Assembly (NCBI RefSeq): GCF_026914185.1
Contig: NC_070572.1
Span: 2,418,001-2,482,000 of the forward strand
Length of the DNA stretch: 64,000 bases
From: Puccinia triticina
Taxonomy: Eukaryota > Basidiomycota > Pucciniomycetes > Pucciniales > Pucciniaceae
Reading direction: 5' to 3'
Under the pieces are notes generated by a model. The model ran no database searches, was not told the origin of the DNA, and was given only the letters and a program-made list of their open reading frames with translations. Each line of letters opens with the position of its first letter. Within the stretch, counting starts at the first letter, position 1. Of the stretch, positions 10,203-21,396 are shown piece after piece. Both the position numbers and the translations under genes were made by a program.

Positions 10203-10694
10203 TGAACTTAAAAGGAATTGGAGGCCATAAGAGTGAAATCCTTGGAATTGCAGAAGGAGTCACCATCAAAATAGGTAATATGTCAATGAACACTCACTTT
10301 TATGTTTCAGCAGCAGATGTTCAGCCAATTTTAGGAACACCTTGGCTCAAAGATGTATCAGCAACCATCAGATTCAACAGGGAAGGATCAGAAAGTCTTT
10401 CAATTATGAAAGCAGGTAAAACTTACTTGGTTCCCATAGCTCATCCAGAACATCAGAAATGGTAGAAAGATTTCCCAACCCATTCAGCAACCACCCAAAG
10501 TAATTATTTAGGACTTGACTTTTGTGCTGAAGGAAGAGGCCTACTCAAAAACACCTATGGACAACCCTACAGAATCCCAGTCATCCAACATACCCCTGGC
10601 AACATGAACCAATCCCCATACCTGCAGCAATTAAGGACCAATTTGTGGAATTAGTAAGGGAAAGAGTCAAAACTGGCCTCTATGAACTTGTTGA
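10203..10694 (+). pseudogene. pro-pol: Gypsy protease C-terminus and reverse transcriptase start
   Basis: The frame from 10203 continues the protease interrupted at 7321: NLKGIGGHKSEILGIAEG, then VQPILGTPWLKDVSATIRF, the conserved ILG(T)PWL region after the flap. A TAG ends it at 10465. A second frame reads YLGLDFCAEGRGLLKNTYGQP and then EPIPIPAAIKDQFVELVRER, the linker into the reverse transcriptase of this clade. It stops matching at about 10694, where hAT sequence takes over. The whole RT palm, including the catalytic YxDD region, is missing. Confidence 0.65.
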
Positions 10695-12994
10695 ATCGGA
10701 TTCTGCCATGAACACTCAGAACAGCGCAGCTACTCCAGGAACATCCCAGACTCAGAAGAACCCAACAGAAAGCAAACCACCCGCCAATCTCAATACCATA
10801 TCCAATCCATCTGGAAAGAAGCGCAAGGCCACCAGTGATATTTGGACCCATTTTAAGAAAAAGGCACAAGGTATGTTTTTTTTTCACAATCAAAAAAAAG
10901 CAATTAATTCCTAATTTCCTTTACACTCTGCTGGGCCCCAGGAAAAAACATGAAGGCATCATGTATGTATTGTCTATCCAAGTTGGACGGGAAGAGCACA
11001 AATGGAACAAAGCATCTTTGGCACCACCTAGAACAATGTAGCTCCTATGCAACCAAGAGCAAACAGTCTCTGCTGAAACTTGCGGATGGATCGGTGTCTT
11101 CTTTGACCACTTGGAACTTTTCTCAAGAGAAATCTTGCGAGCTACTTATGAAGATGAAAATTGCCCATGAACATCCATTTAGTCCATTTGAGCAGCCCCT
11201 ATTCTGAGCAACAGAGTTGATTGGATTTCCTTGACAACCAAAATCTGGACCTCATTGAACCAGACACCATACATGGTAATCACATGCCATTTCATCAATT
11301 CTGACTGGAACCTCCACAAATGGGTCATTTCTTTTAAGGAGTTTCCAACTCCTCATACTGGTATAGCAACCGCTGAGCAGTTCCTTACTGCTATGGCGGG
11401 ATGGAAGATTTACAACAAGGTTGCCTTTACAACTGTGGAAAACGCACTAGCCAACGATACAGGCCTAGTCTGCCCAACATGAATGGAAAAATTTTCCACA
11501 TTTATTGTTCTGCTCATGTCATCAATCTTATTGTGAAGGACAGCCTCAAGCACATCTCCTATGCCATCAACAAGATCCGGGATGGTGTCCGATATACTAG
11601 AAGCACTCCCTCTTGCAAACAGCTCTTCAAGGAGGCAATCAACCTAGCTAACATGAAAGAAGGGCAAGCGCTCCCCTCACTCGATGTTCCGACTTGCTGG
11701 AACTTGACGTATCTCCTGTTGAAATTGGCAATTCCTTACAAAGAGGCATTTGATAACTTGGCCTTGCAAGATGCCAACTTCAGCGACTGCCCAACCAACA
11801 CTGAGTGGCACGAGATAACTGCTATGAGAGATTTTTTGGCCATATTCAATGCGGGTGAGTATTTTTTCAAGTCAGTTTTTGTTTCACTGAATTTTCATTC
11901 CAGAAACTGAGTGGTTGCTCTCTGTTACTGCCTGCTAGCTACAAACAAACTTGCTATGACCCACTATCCAACAACACATGTCATTTACAAATACATGAAA
12001 ACCATTGACACACAACTTAAAGCGCGTGCAAACAATTGTGATGGCCAAGCGGACCTGCGCAACCTAATCAAACCAATGCAAGAGAAGTTCAATAAATACT
12101 GGGAGAAGATGAAGGACTTTGCAGCAATCAACCTCATTTTCAATCCTTGCTGCAAACTGGCCATGATAGAATTTCTTGTTGCCAATGATCTCGGTACGGA
12201 CAAAGCAGCAACTAGTGTCACTGCTATAAAAAAACCCTCTCTACCTGGTTTAACAAGCTCTTGTCAAAGCAAACTACCTCGCATGTGGATGAAGAATCCT
12301 CAGCTAGTCAAGCACCATCAGACCAACCAAAATTGACTCAAGACGACAACAATGTTGATGTGCGCTTCAAGAAATACATCACAGCCATCCACTCCACCCA
12401 AGCTGTATCAACCACTGCCAAGCTTGATCTGTACCTTCAAGAACCACCGGTCGCGACTCAATCTCAAAAGTTTTCAGTTCTTGCCTGGTGGAGCACCCAC
12501 CAGAAAAGATTTCTGAACCTTTCCAAGCTGGCAAAAACTGTACTGATGGTTCTGATGACCTCAATCGCTTCGGAATCTGCCTTCTCAGCCAGCGGGAGAG
12601 TGCTCAGTGACTACCAAACCAGGATGAAGCCAGAAACACTCAAGGCTCTCATATGTGGGCAAGACTGGATCCGCAGCCACAAAGGCCTATACCCAGACCC
12701 TTCGGAAACAGATGAACTCATAGACTAAGGATTTCCATGTTTTTATTTTTTGTCTATTTTAAAGCAATACACAAAGCTTTTCTTTTCTTGTGCTTTTAAA
12801 CTGGGAACTCATTTCTGAGATCTGCTGAGCAAAAAATGTTGGGTTGACCCAACCCGGACCTGACACCTTGTAAATTGGGTCGGGTTTGGGCAGCGTATCT
12901 GCACTTTTGTCCTGACCCAACCCAACCCGGGGTTCACGTTGGGTTGGGTTTGGGCACCATCTTCCAACCAAAACCCAGCCCATTTACACCCCTA
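10695..12994 (+). mobile_element. hAT transposon replacing the gypsy RT region
   Basis: The right terminus reads ...CCCATTTACACCCCTA (end 12994), the complement of TAGGGGTGTAAATGGG, a typical hAT end. Subterminal GGGTTGGGT-type repeats occupy 12838-12960. No left terminus with this sequence is visible. After 12994 the gypsy frame resumes (RPLHDLTKEHTPFVW). Because about 0.8 kb of gypsy RT is absent and the left hAT end is missing, a deletion after insertion probably removed both (inference). Confidence 0.65.
10708..12728 (+). pseudogene. hAT transposase with BED finger (decayed)
   Basis: The first exon (10708-10870) has a low-complexity start and TSDIWTHFKKKAQG. A GT-AG intron (10871-10941) splits the BED zinc finger, which resumes with CMYCLSK...GTKHLWHHLEQC (CX2C...H...H/C). 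The catalytic core follows: TTKIWTSLNQTPYMVITCHF and a region ending NALANDTG, then HIYCSAHVINLIVKDSL and DVPTCWNLTYLLLKLA. The C-terminal dimerisation domain reads FSVLAWWSTHQKRF and ASESAFSASGRVLSDYQTRM. Several frame changes (about 11207, 11482, 11890, 12240) show decay. Its role was cut-and-paste transposition in the nucleus. Confidence 0.78.
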
Positions 12995-13002
12995 ACCAGA
13001 CC

Positions 13003-13122
13003 TCTGCATGATCTGACTAAGGAACACACTCCGTTTGTGTGGGAAAACAAATGCAACTCTGCTTTTGAATGTCTGAAGACCACATTCACCTCTGCTCCAA
13101 TACTCAAGATTGCGGACCTGTA
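13003..13122 (+). pseudogene. pol: Gypsy RT/RNase H junction fragment
   Basis: This short fragment reads RPLHDLTKEHTPFVWENKCN and then ECLKTTFTSAPILKIADLY, the tether between reverse transcriptase and RNase H of Ty3/gypsy Pol. It is cut at 13122 by the TA-flanked foldback element and resumes at 16913 as YRPFILECDCSNFALGE. Joining the two flanks keeps the codons GAC CTG TAC AGA in order. Confidence 0.7.
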
Positions 13123-13274
13123 CAGTGGGTCATCTAATGTTTTTGGCACCACATTTTTGAATGCGGAAGCTCAGGCCAGAGCCTTTAAGTCATGAGATTG
13201 GCTACAGGGGTGGAAAATAAGTTCCTAAGAATGATTATCCCACTTTCTTAAATCCACAGAATTCTAGATCTTTA

Positions 13275-14759
13275 TCCCCAAAGACCCGAAGGCCCTATGG
13301 ATGACCCTCCAGCTGTGCCGGAGCAACAAGCAAAAGTGGGCCGGTTGGTAAGCTGTCCAGGGAGGGCCTAACCAAGCAGCTAGGGGGCTCCCAGGGAGGT
13401 GGCAGACGAAACCAAATCCCCTGCGGATCAATGGTCCCACTTCCCTCCCCTTATATACCCACCAGCACCACCGCACCACACCTCTTGCCACACCACGCCT
13501 CGCCAACCCTTAACTGCCACGGGGACGCTACTGATACCACACAGGCCCATTGCCCTGGCGAAACACCACCCAAGACCGCCCCACGCCACGCCTTGCTTGG
13601 TGCCTGGCGCGATGGCCAAGCCCTACCTCCGCCCAGGCTCGTCCACTCCCTTCGCCGGACACACCTTGCGCGAGTTCTTCCGGCACAAGCCTGCCCAGTT
13701 TCTGGCAGGGGGGTATGAGCAGATTGACTGGTCTGCGGGAGGAGGGGCAGTCTCCCTGCAGAAATCAGCAGGCGCGTATGGCGGGGGGACGGTGTATGGC
13801 TCGGCGTATGGCGGGAGCGCGACGCTGGACTGCCAGCCGCTGGTCTATCCGCCCAGCCACTCGTCCTTCAACCCCTACCACAGCTTCGCCAGTCTGGTGG
13901 AACCGACCCCTGCGTACCCGCTGCTGGCCAAGAAGCAGCCCGCCCTGGGCGAGTTCCGGAGCTTCTCAATGCCGCCAGCCGAGCAGCAAGCCTACCAGCA
14001 TGCAACCAACTTTGCGCCCTCCGCCGCGGGTGCCAGCCGAGCGGCCAGCCAGCAGCAGTACACCGAGACAGACGGCTATGGCCAGCCGGCTTGGCAGACC
14101 GGCCTCCACGCGTCCGCTTCCAAGCCCAGTGTGCTCTTCCCCGCTTCTTCCGACGCCAACGGCGCGGGCCCGCTTGGCTGGCCCAGCAGCACCAGATGGC
14201 AGCCCAGTTAGCAAACAAAGCACTACTGCTTGCCCCCCGCCGAGCTTGCCCGGGAGCCCTCCAGCGTCCGTCGCCGCAAGACCATGTGCAGGGTTGGCCA
14301 GGCCCGCCGCGCCACCAAACCCCAAGCAATTGTCTCAAATAATAACGCAGAAATACTCTCAGGCTGTATGGTCTTGCAAGACTTACTATTTTCCAAGTGA
14401 TAAAGATACTTTGATATGGTCTCTGACATTTGGTGTTGATCTGTCTCTGGGGTTTTGTGTGGATTTCTGTAACAAAACATGAATTCAATTGAGATGAGAA
14501 GTGTGGTTTAAATTATCTTAAAAGAATCATACTTTGAAATTAATGAAAGTTCAGAAATCCAGTATTGTTGGCTGAGGCAACACTCTTGACATAAAAATTG
14601 AAAGTGTGATTTTGGAGGCTGCAATTGTTTGGGATGAATCCTTGAACTGAAGGCATGTAATTTTCTCAGGGTACCGGCCTTTTGTTGAGGAAACTGTTTG
14701 GGGTAGGTTTTCATGTGAAGTTGTTTCCCCTGCAGCGGCGTAGCCGCCTTGGCCTCTAG
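13275..14759 (+). mobile_element. Helitron-like left arm
   Basis: The 3' end is clear: a GCGGC-GTA-GCCGC hairpin, then CTTGGCCTCTAG|T at 14733-14759. The most likely 5' end is A|TCCCCAAAGACCC at 13275, matched by A|TCCCTGAAGACCC on the other arm. The cargo is a GC-rich gene-like block followed by AT-rich sequence. The 5' end is less certain than the 3' end. Confidence 0.55.
13612..14211 (+). pseudogene. Gene-like cargo, left copy (unrecognised protein)
   Basis: An ATG at 13612 (MAKPYLRPGSSTPFAGH) opens a GC-rich reading of about 200 residues, rich in Ala, Gly, Ser, Tyr and Gln, with PAEQQAYQHATNFAPSAAG. A TATATA box lies at about 13451-13456, roughly 155 bp upstream, with a CACC-rich leader. 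This looks like a captured promoter plus first exon of a host gene (inference). A 13-bp insertion near 14168 relative to the right copy truncates it at 14211. The open frame also runs upstream to 13399. I do not recognise the family. Confidence 0.4.
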
Positions 14760-14832
14760 TTCTGAGAAATTTGCAAGAAATTAAAAAAAAATCACATTTT
14801 TCATTTTTTTGTTTTACTTTTTTTTTATTTCA

Positions 14833-16292
14833 CTAGAGGCCAAGGCGGCTACGCCGCTGCAGGGGAAACAACTTCACATGAAAACCTACCCCAAACAGTT
14901 TCCTCAACAAAAGGCCGGTACCCTGAGAAAATTACATGCCTTCAGTTCAAGGATTCATCCCAAACAATTGCAGCCTCCAAAATCACACTTTCAATTTTTA
15001 TGTCAAGAGTGTTGCCTCAGCCAACAATACTGGATTTCTGAACTTTCATTAATTGCAAAGTATGATTCTTTTAAGATAATTTAAACCACACTTCTCATCT
15101 CAATTGAATTCATGTTTTGTTACAGAAATCCACACAAAACCCCAGAGACAGATCAACACAAAATGTCAGAGACCATATCAAAGTATCTTTATCACTTGGA
15201 AAATAGTAAGTCTTGCAAGACCATACAGCCTGAGAGTATTTCTGCGTTATTATTTGAGACAATTGCTTGGGGTTTGGTGGCGCGGCGGGCCTGGCCAACC
15301 CTGCACATGGTCTTGCGGCGACGGACGCTGGAGGGCTCCCGGGCAAGCTCGGCGGGGGGCAAGCAGTAGTGCTTTGTTTGCTAACTGGGCTGCCATCTGG
15401 TGCTGCTGGGCCCGCGCCGTCGGCATCGGAAGAAGCGGGGAAGAGCACACTGGGCTTGGAAGCGGACGCGTGGAGGCCGGTCTGCCAGGCCGGCTGGCTA
15501 TAGCCGTCCGTCTCGGTGTACTGCTGCTGGCTGGCCGCTCGGCTGGCACCCGCGGCGGAGGGCGCGAAGTTGGTCGCATGCTGGTAGGCTTGCTGCTCGG
15601 CCGGCGGCATTGAGAAGCTCCGGAACTCGCCCAGGGCGGGCTGCTGCTCGGCCAGCAGCGGGTACGCAGGGGTCGGTTCCACCAGACTGGCGAAGCTGTG
15701 GTAGGGGTTGAAGGACGAGTGGCTGGGCGGATAGACCAGCGGCTGGCAGTCCAGTGTCGTGCTCCCGCCATACACCGTCCCCCCGCCATACGCGCCTGCT
15801 GATTTCTGCAGGGAGACTGCCCCTCCTCCCGCAGACCAGTCAATCTGCTCATACCCCCCTGCCAGAAACTGGGCAGGCTTGTGCCGGAAGAACTCGCGCA
15901 AGGTGTGTCCGGCGAAGGGAGTGGACGAGCCCAGGCGGAGGTAGGGCTTGGCCCTTGCGCCGGGCACCAAGCAAGGCGTGGCGTGGGGCGGTCTTGGGTG
16001 GTGTTTCGCCAGGGAAATGGGCGGGCGTGGTATCAGTAGCGTCCCCGTGGCAGTTAAGGGTTGGCAAGGCGTGGTGTGGCGAGAGGTGTGGTGCGGTGGT
16101 GCTGGTGGGTATATAAGGGGAGGGAAGTGGGACCATTGATCCGCAGGGGATTTGGTTTCGTCTGCCACCTCCCTGGGAGCCCCCTAGCTGCTTGGTTAGG
16201 CCCTCCCTGGACAGCTTACCAACCGGCCCACTTTTGCTCATTGCTCCGGCACAGCTGGAGGGTCATCCATAGGGCCTTTGGGTCTTCAGGGA
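14833..16292 (-). mobile_element. Helitron-like right arm, tail-to-tail with the left
   Basis: On the minus strand the 3' end hairpin and CTTGGCCTCTAG|T occupy 14859-14833. It faces the left arm's 3' end across a 73-bp spacer (14760-14832). The spacer matches sequence at about 16708-16800 (TTTGCAAGAAATTAAAAAAA...TTATTTCAC). The probable 5' end is A|TCCCTGAAGACCC at 16292. The arms differ only by scattered substitutions and small indels. Confidence 0.55.
15110..16168 (-). pseudogene. Gene-like cargo, right copy (352-codon frame)
   Basis: This is the inverted copy of the GC-rich block. It stays open for 352 codons because it lacks the 13-bp insertion of the left copy, and it runs through an apparent intronless C-terminus ending in AT-rich sequence (CVDLSLGFCVDFCNKT). 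The ATG that could start the left copy at 13612 is changed here (AGG), so only the upstream ATG at 16168 is available, which would sit upstream of the TATA-like box. It is therefore unlikely to be a working gene. Confidence 0.35.
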
Positions 16293-16415
16293 TATTCAAC
16301 GTGCCAAGTGAGATTAAGGGGCAAGTTTTGCCCCTTTTTGTGAGAAAAAAACACCCCAAAACTTAGATCTACAGATCTAGAATTCTGTGGATTTAAGAAA
16401 GTGGGATGTTCATTA

Positions 16416-16699
16416 CTGTTCAAAGCAAGGAGGGACAATTGGAGAGCAAAGTATGGCATACAACAAGAATGATAAAAAATGAAAAATTTTGAAACCATTT
16501 TCAATGATTTTTTGGGTGGATGGGTTATCAACCAATTTCATTTGAACTGAGGGACTGTAGCCCAAATCACCACTAATTTGACTCATTTTATTTTATCCAA
16601 TAAAAATCATTGGCAATGGTTTCAAAATTTTTCATTTTTTATCATTCTTGTTGTATGGAATACTTTTCTCTCCAATTTTTCCTTCCTTGGTTTGAACAG
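16416..16699. mobile_element. TA-flanked MITE (CTGTTCAAA ends)
   Basis: This is a 284-bp element with inverted ends CTGTTCAAAGCAAGG and CCTTGGTTTGAACAG. The arms continue for about 90 bp and include the pairing of AATGATAAAAAATGAAAAAT with its complement. TA lies on both sides (16414-16415, 16700-16701). It has Stowaway/mariner-like features and is nested in the right arm of the foldback; the left arm does not contain it. Confidence 0.75.
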
Positions 16700-16914
16700 T
16701 AACGAAAATTCTGAAAAATTTGCAAGAAATTAAAAAAATTCCACTTTTTTCTTTTTTTTCTTTTTTCTTTTTTTTCTTTTTTCTTTTTTTTATTTCACAA
16801 TCATTCTTAGGAACTTATTTTCCACCCCTTTAGCCAATATCATGACTTAAAGGCTGTGGCCTGAGCTTTTGCATTCAAAAATGTGGTGCCAAAAACATTA
16901 GATGACCCACTGTA

Positions 16915-17716
16915 CAGACCATTTATCCTGGAATGTGACTGCTCCAACTTTGCTCTAGGAGAAGTCCTGTCTCAAGTTTGCAACAAAGACAAGGAGATCC
17001 ACCCCATTGCCTACTTTTCCCAATCATTGGTGCAGGTGGAGAAGAATTATGAGATGTTCTACAAGGAACTGCTGGCCATTTTTGCCGCTTTCAAAGAGTG
17101 GGGACACACCGCCTGACTGCCATTGTCTACACAGACTACTGGTATTTGGAAAGCTTCATGACCACAAAGGAGCTCACCCAGAGACAGGTGCTGTGGGCGG
17201 AAACCATTGGCTGTTTTGACTTTAAAATCATATTCCGGCCGGGCCGCCAGGCCACCAAACCGGATGCACTTTCCAGAAGACCGGACCTTGCCCCCGCCCC
17301 TGTGGAAAATCTGTCCTTTGAACAGCTGCTGAAGCCAAGCAACATCACGGAGCAGACATTTGCGGAGATATCAGAATTCAAAACCTGGTTTGAGGATGAG
17401 TCTGTTGACTTGGCGGAAGCGGAGCATTGGTTTGAGTTCAATGTACTGGGGATGGACCCGGAGAATAACGCGGAGGATGAACTGGCAATGTCGGATGCGG
17501 AGATCATCCCAAGAATCAGGGAATTGACCCCACTTGAAGCCCAAGTGACCAGATGGATAGAATCCTTGAAAACCCCCACAGGAAACTGGAACAGGTAGGC
17601 GGAGGCGGATGGCATCTTGTATGACAAAGGACGGATAGTGGTACCGGCAAACCAGGCATTGCGGACAGAAATATTAAAACGCCAACACAACAGCAATGTG
17701 GAACAGACAGAAGAAA
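16915..17716 (+). pseudogene. pol: Gypsy RNase H and connector
   Basis: This region encodes the Ty3/gypsy RNase H: FILECDCSNFALGEVLSQVC (catalytic D), HPIAYFSQSLVQVEKNYE, KELLAIFAAFKEW, then AIVYTDYWYLESFMT and FDFKIIFRPGRQATKPDALS. A small deletion at about 17102 shifts the frame and removes the YLEGNP-like segment before RLTA. The connector to the integrase continues to ILYDKGRIVVPANQALR, with a TAG at 17596. The zinc-binding part of the integrase is mostly deleted before the Helitron at 17717. Confidence 0.72.
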
Positions 17717-18251
17717 TCTAAGTTTATTAAAGACAGACAATCTAAGTTTATTAAAGACAGATAATCACAGAAACAAAGATCTAGGGTTTCCCCTACAAGA
17801 TAATGACAAGAAAAAGAATACAGCCAAACAACAACACCAGACCCAATACCCATCCTCTTCTAGAGAGGTTGCAAGTATTGGGCAGATAACCCCCAGTGCA
17901 CCGCATTTAAGGCAATTGCAAAGGGGGGTCATCAAGAATTAACCCTCAAACTGCACAAGTGCAACAGCAGAGGGTGTTGAGACTGACCCCCGGCTGGAAT
18001 TACAGCTCAGGGAACAGCCTGGGGATTAACTGCTTGAAGAGTGCCCCTCTTTTATAGACAATAGATACATACACTGACTCCTGCACACCCCTCTTTGCAC
18101 TTGCCAACCTGCCAACATTACCTGGTCATGTCAACCATTGTCCAGACACCCGCTCAGCCCTGACCACAGCCTAACAATGCACAACTAATTCTCCAGTTGC
18201 CGCTTGCGCCAAGCCCCTGCATTTGCCACCAAATGCCCACTCTGGCTTCAT

Positions 18252-19386
18252 TAGAGATCGCCAAGTGGACCCGCGCGCGGGTACCTGGGACCCGCGGGCG
18301 GGTACCCGCCACATGGCGTCGGGTACCCGCGCGCGGGTGCCGTGTACGGGTCCGGGTGCGGGATCTCAGGCAAAAAAGCACCAGGTACCCGGATACCCGC
18401 CAAAAATACCCGCGGCAGGCGGGTCTTCCAGGTACCCGGGTACCCGCTGTTACGGTCACTGAGGGGGTTGTTTCCTCAAGATGACCGGGACAGATCCTGG
18501 TCATCAAGGGGAATCAGCCCTCTCGATGACCGGGACGGACCCCGGTCATCAAGAGGAACACAGCCCTCTCGATGACCGGGATCTGTCCCGGTCATCAAGA
18601 AGAATCAGCCCTCCCGATGACCGGGATTTGTCCTGGTCATCGGGAGGGTTGTTTTCTCTCGATGACCGGGACAGATCCCGGTCATCGAGAGGGCTGTATT
18701 CCTCTTGATGACCGGGGTCCGTCCCGGTCATTGAGAGGAATTGACCGGGATTTGTCCTGGTCATCGGGAGGGTTGTTTCCTCTCAATGACCGGGACAGAT
18801 CCTGGTCATCGAGAGGAAACAACCCTCTCGATGACCGGGACAGAACCCAGTCATCGAGAGAAAACAACACTCTCGATGACCGGGACAGGACCCGGTCATC
18901 GAGAGGAAACAACCCTCTCGATGACCGTGACAGAACCCGGTCATCGTGAGGAAACAGCCCTCTCGATGACCGGGATGGAACCCGCTCATTGAGAGGGTTT
19001 TTTCCTCTCGATGACTGGTACAGACCCCGATCATCAAGAGGAAACAAGCCTCTCGATGAGCGGGGTCTATGCCGGTCATCGAGAGGGCTGTTTCCTGCCG
19101 ATGACCAGGATCTGTCCCGGTCATTGAGAGGAAACAACCCTCCCGATGACTGGGACAGAGCCCGGTCATCGAGAGGAACCATCACTCCCGATGAACAGTC
19201 TAGTGTAGCTGTCATCGAGTGAGGGTGTTGGATAAAAAAAAGTACAAGTACCCGCGGTACCCGCAAAAAGTACCGCCGGTACCCGCCCGCGGGTGCCGTG
19301 TACGGGTACGGGTGTCTGAATATCACGAAAAACACCGCGGGTACCGGGACACGCGGCGGGTACCCGGGTCCACTTGGCGATCTCTA
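18252..19386. mobile_element. hAT-type element with palindromic minisatellite core (8-bp TSD)
   Basis: Inverted ends TAGAGATCGCCAAGTGGACC and its complement are flanked by a perfect 8-bp duplication GGCTTCAT (18244-18251, 19387-19394). Just inside each end is a GGTACCCG-rich subterminal region like that of the hAT element at 159. Everything between is the hairpin minisatellite at about 18460-19215. There is no transposase. A TAG-type terminus plus an 8-bp duplication indicates the hAT superfamily. Confidence 0.9.
18460..19215. repeat. Hairpin minisatellite CTCTCGATGACCGG...CCGGTCATCGAGAGG
   Basis: There are about 16 units of about 45 bp. Each is built from CTCTCGATGACCGGGACAG and the complementary half CCCGGTCATCGAGAGG, joined by AAACAACC or a variant. 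Each unit can fold on itself and with its neighbours. Unit length divisible by three leaves many frames open; none looks like a protein. The same half-sites recur in a different element at 59340-60090. Confidence 0.92.
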
Positions 19387-19394
19387 GGCTTCAT

Positions 19395-20952
19395 ACTGGG
19401 TAGCCGTTGTCAGCCTTTGGATAACCAATCCTTGGCTTGGGCGCAGCGGACTTGAACTGATTGCCAGACACCAGCCACACCAAGCCCCTCCTCGTTATCA
19501 TAGTAGATCTGGCTCTTGCTCACCGGCATCAGCCTGACTTGGTGCGATCCTCAAAATGGATTGACGTCTTCACCATCACCGCTGTCAAACTACTGACCAT
19601 CAAGCAGCTCTGGGACCTGAGCGTTCCGCTCCCAGGACACTCGATGTCGGGGACACGTTTTTCCAACCTGTCTCAAACAAGGCCTCGAGCCGCGTCGGCG
19701 TTACGCGGAGTCAATGTGGATTGGTTTCACCAACGTTATCCAATCAAGGATTCGTTGGAAAAACAAGCACCAATCAAAAAATTTGACCTGGTGGTGTAGC
19801 AACCAGAACTTCACAACAAGCATCAAACATTGATCTCAATCAAGTCAATTGATTCTTTCGTGATCTGGTGTTGGATTGAACTCACCCCCGCCTCATGCAA
19901 AACTTGTATGTGGACCCTGTGATGGATGATAAAATGGATCTAATCCTTGTTTCAAGGGCCTATGTGCTTCGGAACCCGTAGTTGAAGCAATACCGTCCAA
20001 GAAGTCGGTGTTGACCGCTCCAAGTGTTCTCTCTCGCAAAGGTGCGGGCTACCAAGACAACAAACAGTAATGAAGCCAAACTTGAGCTGAGGCGCCCAAA
20101 ATTGATGCATATTCAGCAGTTTTTGACTTCAACATTTCTGTTTTCAAATTTTCTGATTTTTGAATGACAAACAAATGGCTCGGGTTTAGGAAAGATATGC
20201 CCCAACAGTTAAAGAATTGGTCTCCCAATATTTTTTCTCACATTCAATGAAGATCAAAATCAGGGGGCCATACAGAAAAACCCTGTTGTTTTCCATACTG
20301 AGCCCAGCTTGGAAGCAGGCATCAAGAAGATCCACAAATTCTTTGGCTTTGGAGTCCCTGCTCAGCTGGATGACCAGAAGACCTCCAACCTGCAGATCCT
20401 GGTGACAAAGCTCAATGAGCGGGCGGGAAATGAGGAGGAGGATCATGGGCAGAGACGCACGCCAGCCCGGTTTTGCAACTGCCTCCTCTACACCCACCCC
20501 AGCCTCCTTAAGAGCTGCCCAGAGTGCAGTCGCTGCAGGCATTGGATACAAAACCATTATGGCAACCATTTCTTTACCCAAATAACACAGAGGCTACAAG
20601 CACCTCCAACTTGAAGACTATCATTGCCAACAATGGAATACAACTACGTGATTGTGTAACTTGTTATATGTATATCAATTGCAGTACAACAACAAAATTT
20701 TAATCAGCATTTCTCCTGCCTGACAATTTGGATTTTTAAGGGGCAGTGGAACGGCAGTCTGTGTCCTAGCCCAATTTTTTTCCAAGGAGGCGGGTTGGCC
20801 GATTCCAGCAGACATTTATGCCTCCCAAACCTCCTTTTAGTAGCTTTGGTTGACCAGCAACCATCATCTACAGCAACACTTTGACATTGAGTAGATTACC
20901 TGGCACCCATTTGATTCTCTGTCATTATTAAAGCATCCTTCAGAAACACCCT
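19395..20952 (+). other. Unrecognised Helitron cargo
   Basis: This is mixed-composition sequence inside the second Helitron. It has short open stretches on both strands (for example 19461-19799 plus and 20581-20186 minus, the latter containing AALKEAGVGVEEAVAKPGW), none with a family I recognise. It may include captured gene fragments. I see no RNA gene or strong signal in it. Confidence 0.3.
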
Positions 20953-21396
20953 CACTGCCAGCATGATTGTGTCAGATTTCCACATCTGGAATTACATCAG
21001 ATGAAAAAATCTGATATTATATCAGAAAAAACTGTTATTGTATCTACCACAAATGATATTATGTCTACCTAAAATGATATTTTATCTATCATAACAGATA
21101 TTGCATCTTCTCCACCTATTTTATATCATCATCACTGACTTTATATCAGATTTCTACATCTGATACAACTTTTTGGCCCATGGACATAACATCAGGTAGA
21201 AAAATCTGATATAAAGTCAGTAATTTTGATATTGAATAGGTTGAGCCTATGCAATATCCATCATGATGTATATAATATCATTTTAGGTTGATATAATAGC
21301 AGTTGTGATAATACCAGTTTTTTCAGATGTAATATCACATTTTTTCATCTGATGTAATGCCAGATGTGAGAATCTGGTACAATCATATTTGCAGTG
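20953..21396. mobile_element. CACTA-like foldback MITE (3-bp TSD CCT)
   Basis: The left end CACTGCCAGCATGATTGT pairs with ACAATCATATTTGCAGTG at the right. CCT flanks both sides (20950-20952, 21397-21399). The arms consist of short repeats of TCAGATTTCCACATCTG and of TGATATTATATC-like units. It shares its terminal 11 bp with the element at 9324 although the interiors differ. Confidence 0.72.

Larger units (their letters stand above)
13123..16912. mobile_element. 3.8-kb foldback element with TA target duplication
   Basis: The ends CAGTGGGTCATC...GATGACCCACTG are inverted and perfect over about 25 bp. They are flanked by TA (13121-13122 and 16913-16914), as for Tc1/mariner-type elements. Almost the whole element is an inverted duplication. 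A GC-rich block (about 13270-14500) is repeated in reverse at about 15100-16290, and the 14500-14760 AT-rich part is repeated at 14833-15100. Two opposed Helitron 3' ends sit in the centre. The left arm lacks a segment present at 16403-16800. No transposase is encoded. Confidence 0.75.

Noticed and set aside
13550..14488. 310-codon plus and 206-codon minus frames overlapping the GC-rich cargo
   Set aside because: GC-rich sequence leaves several frames open; the frame starting at 13612 behind a TATA-like box and with the same frame in both arms is more protein-like.
18460..19215. CRISPR-like array of regularly spaced palindromic repeats
   Set aside because: The spacers are part of the repeat and not unique, unit boundaries drift, there are no cas genes, and the array lies inside a hAT-type element with an 8-bp duplication in a eukaryotic genome.
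18572..19335. Several 75-217-codon frames in both strands
   Set aside because: These are artefacts of the 45-bp repeat unit, which is a multiple of three and lacks stops.
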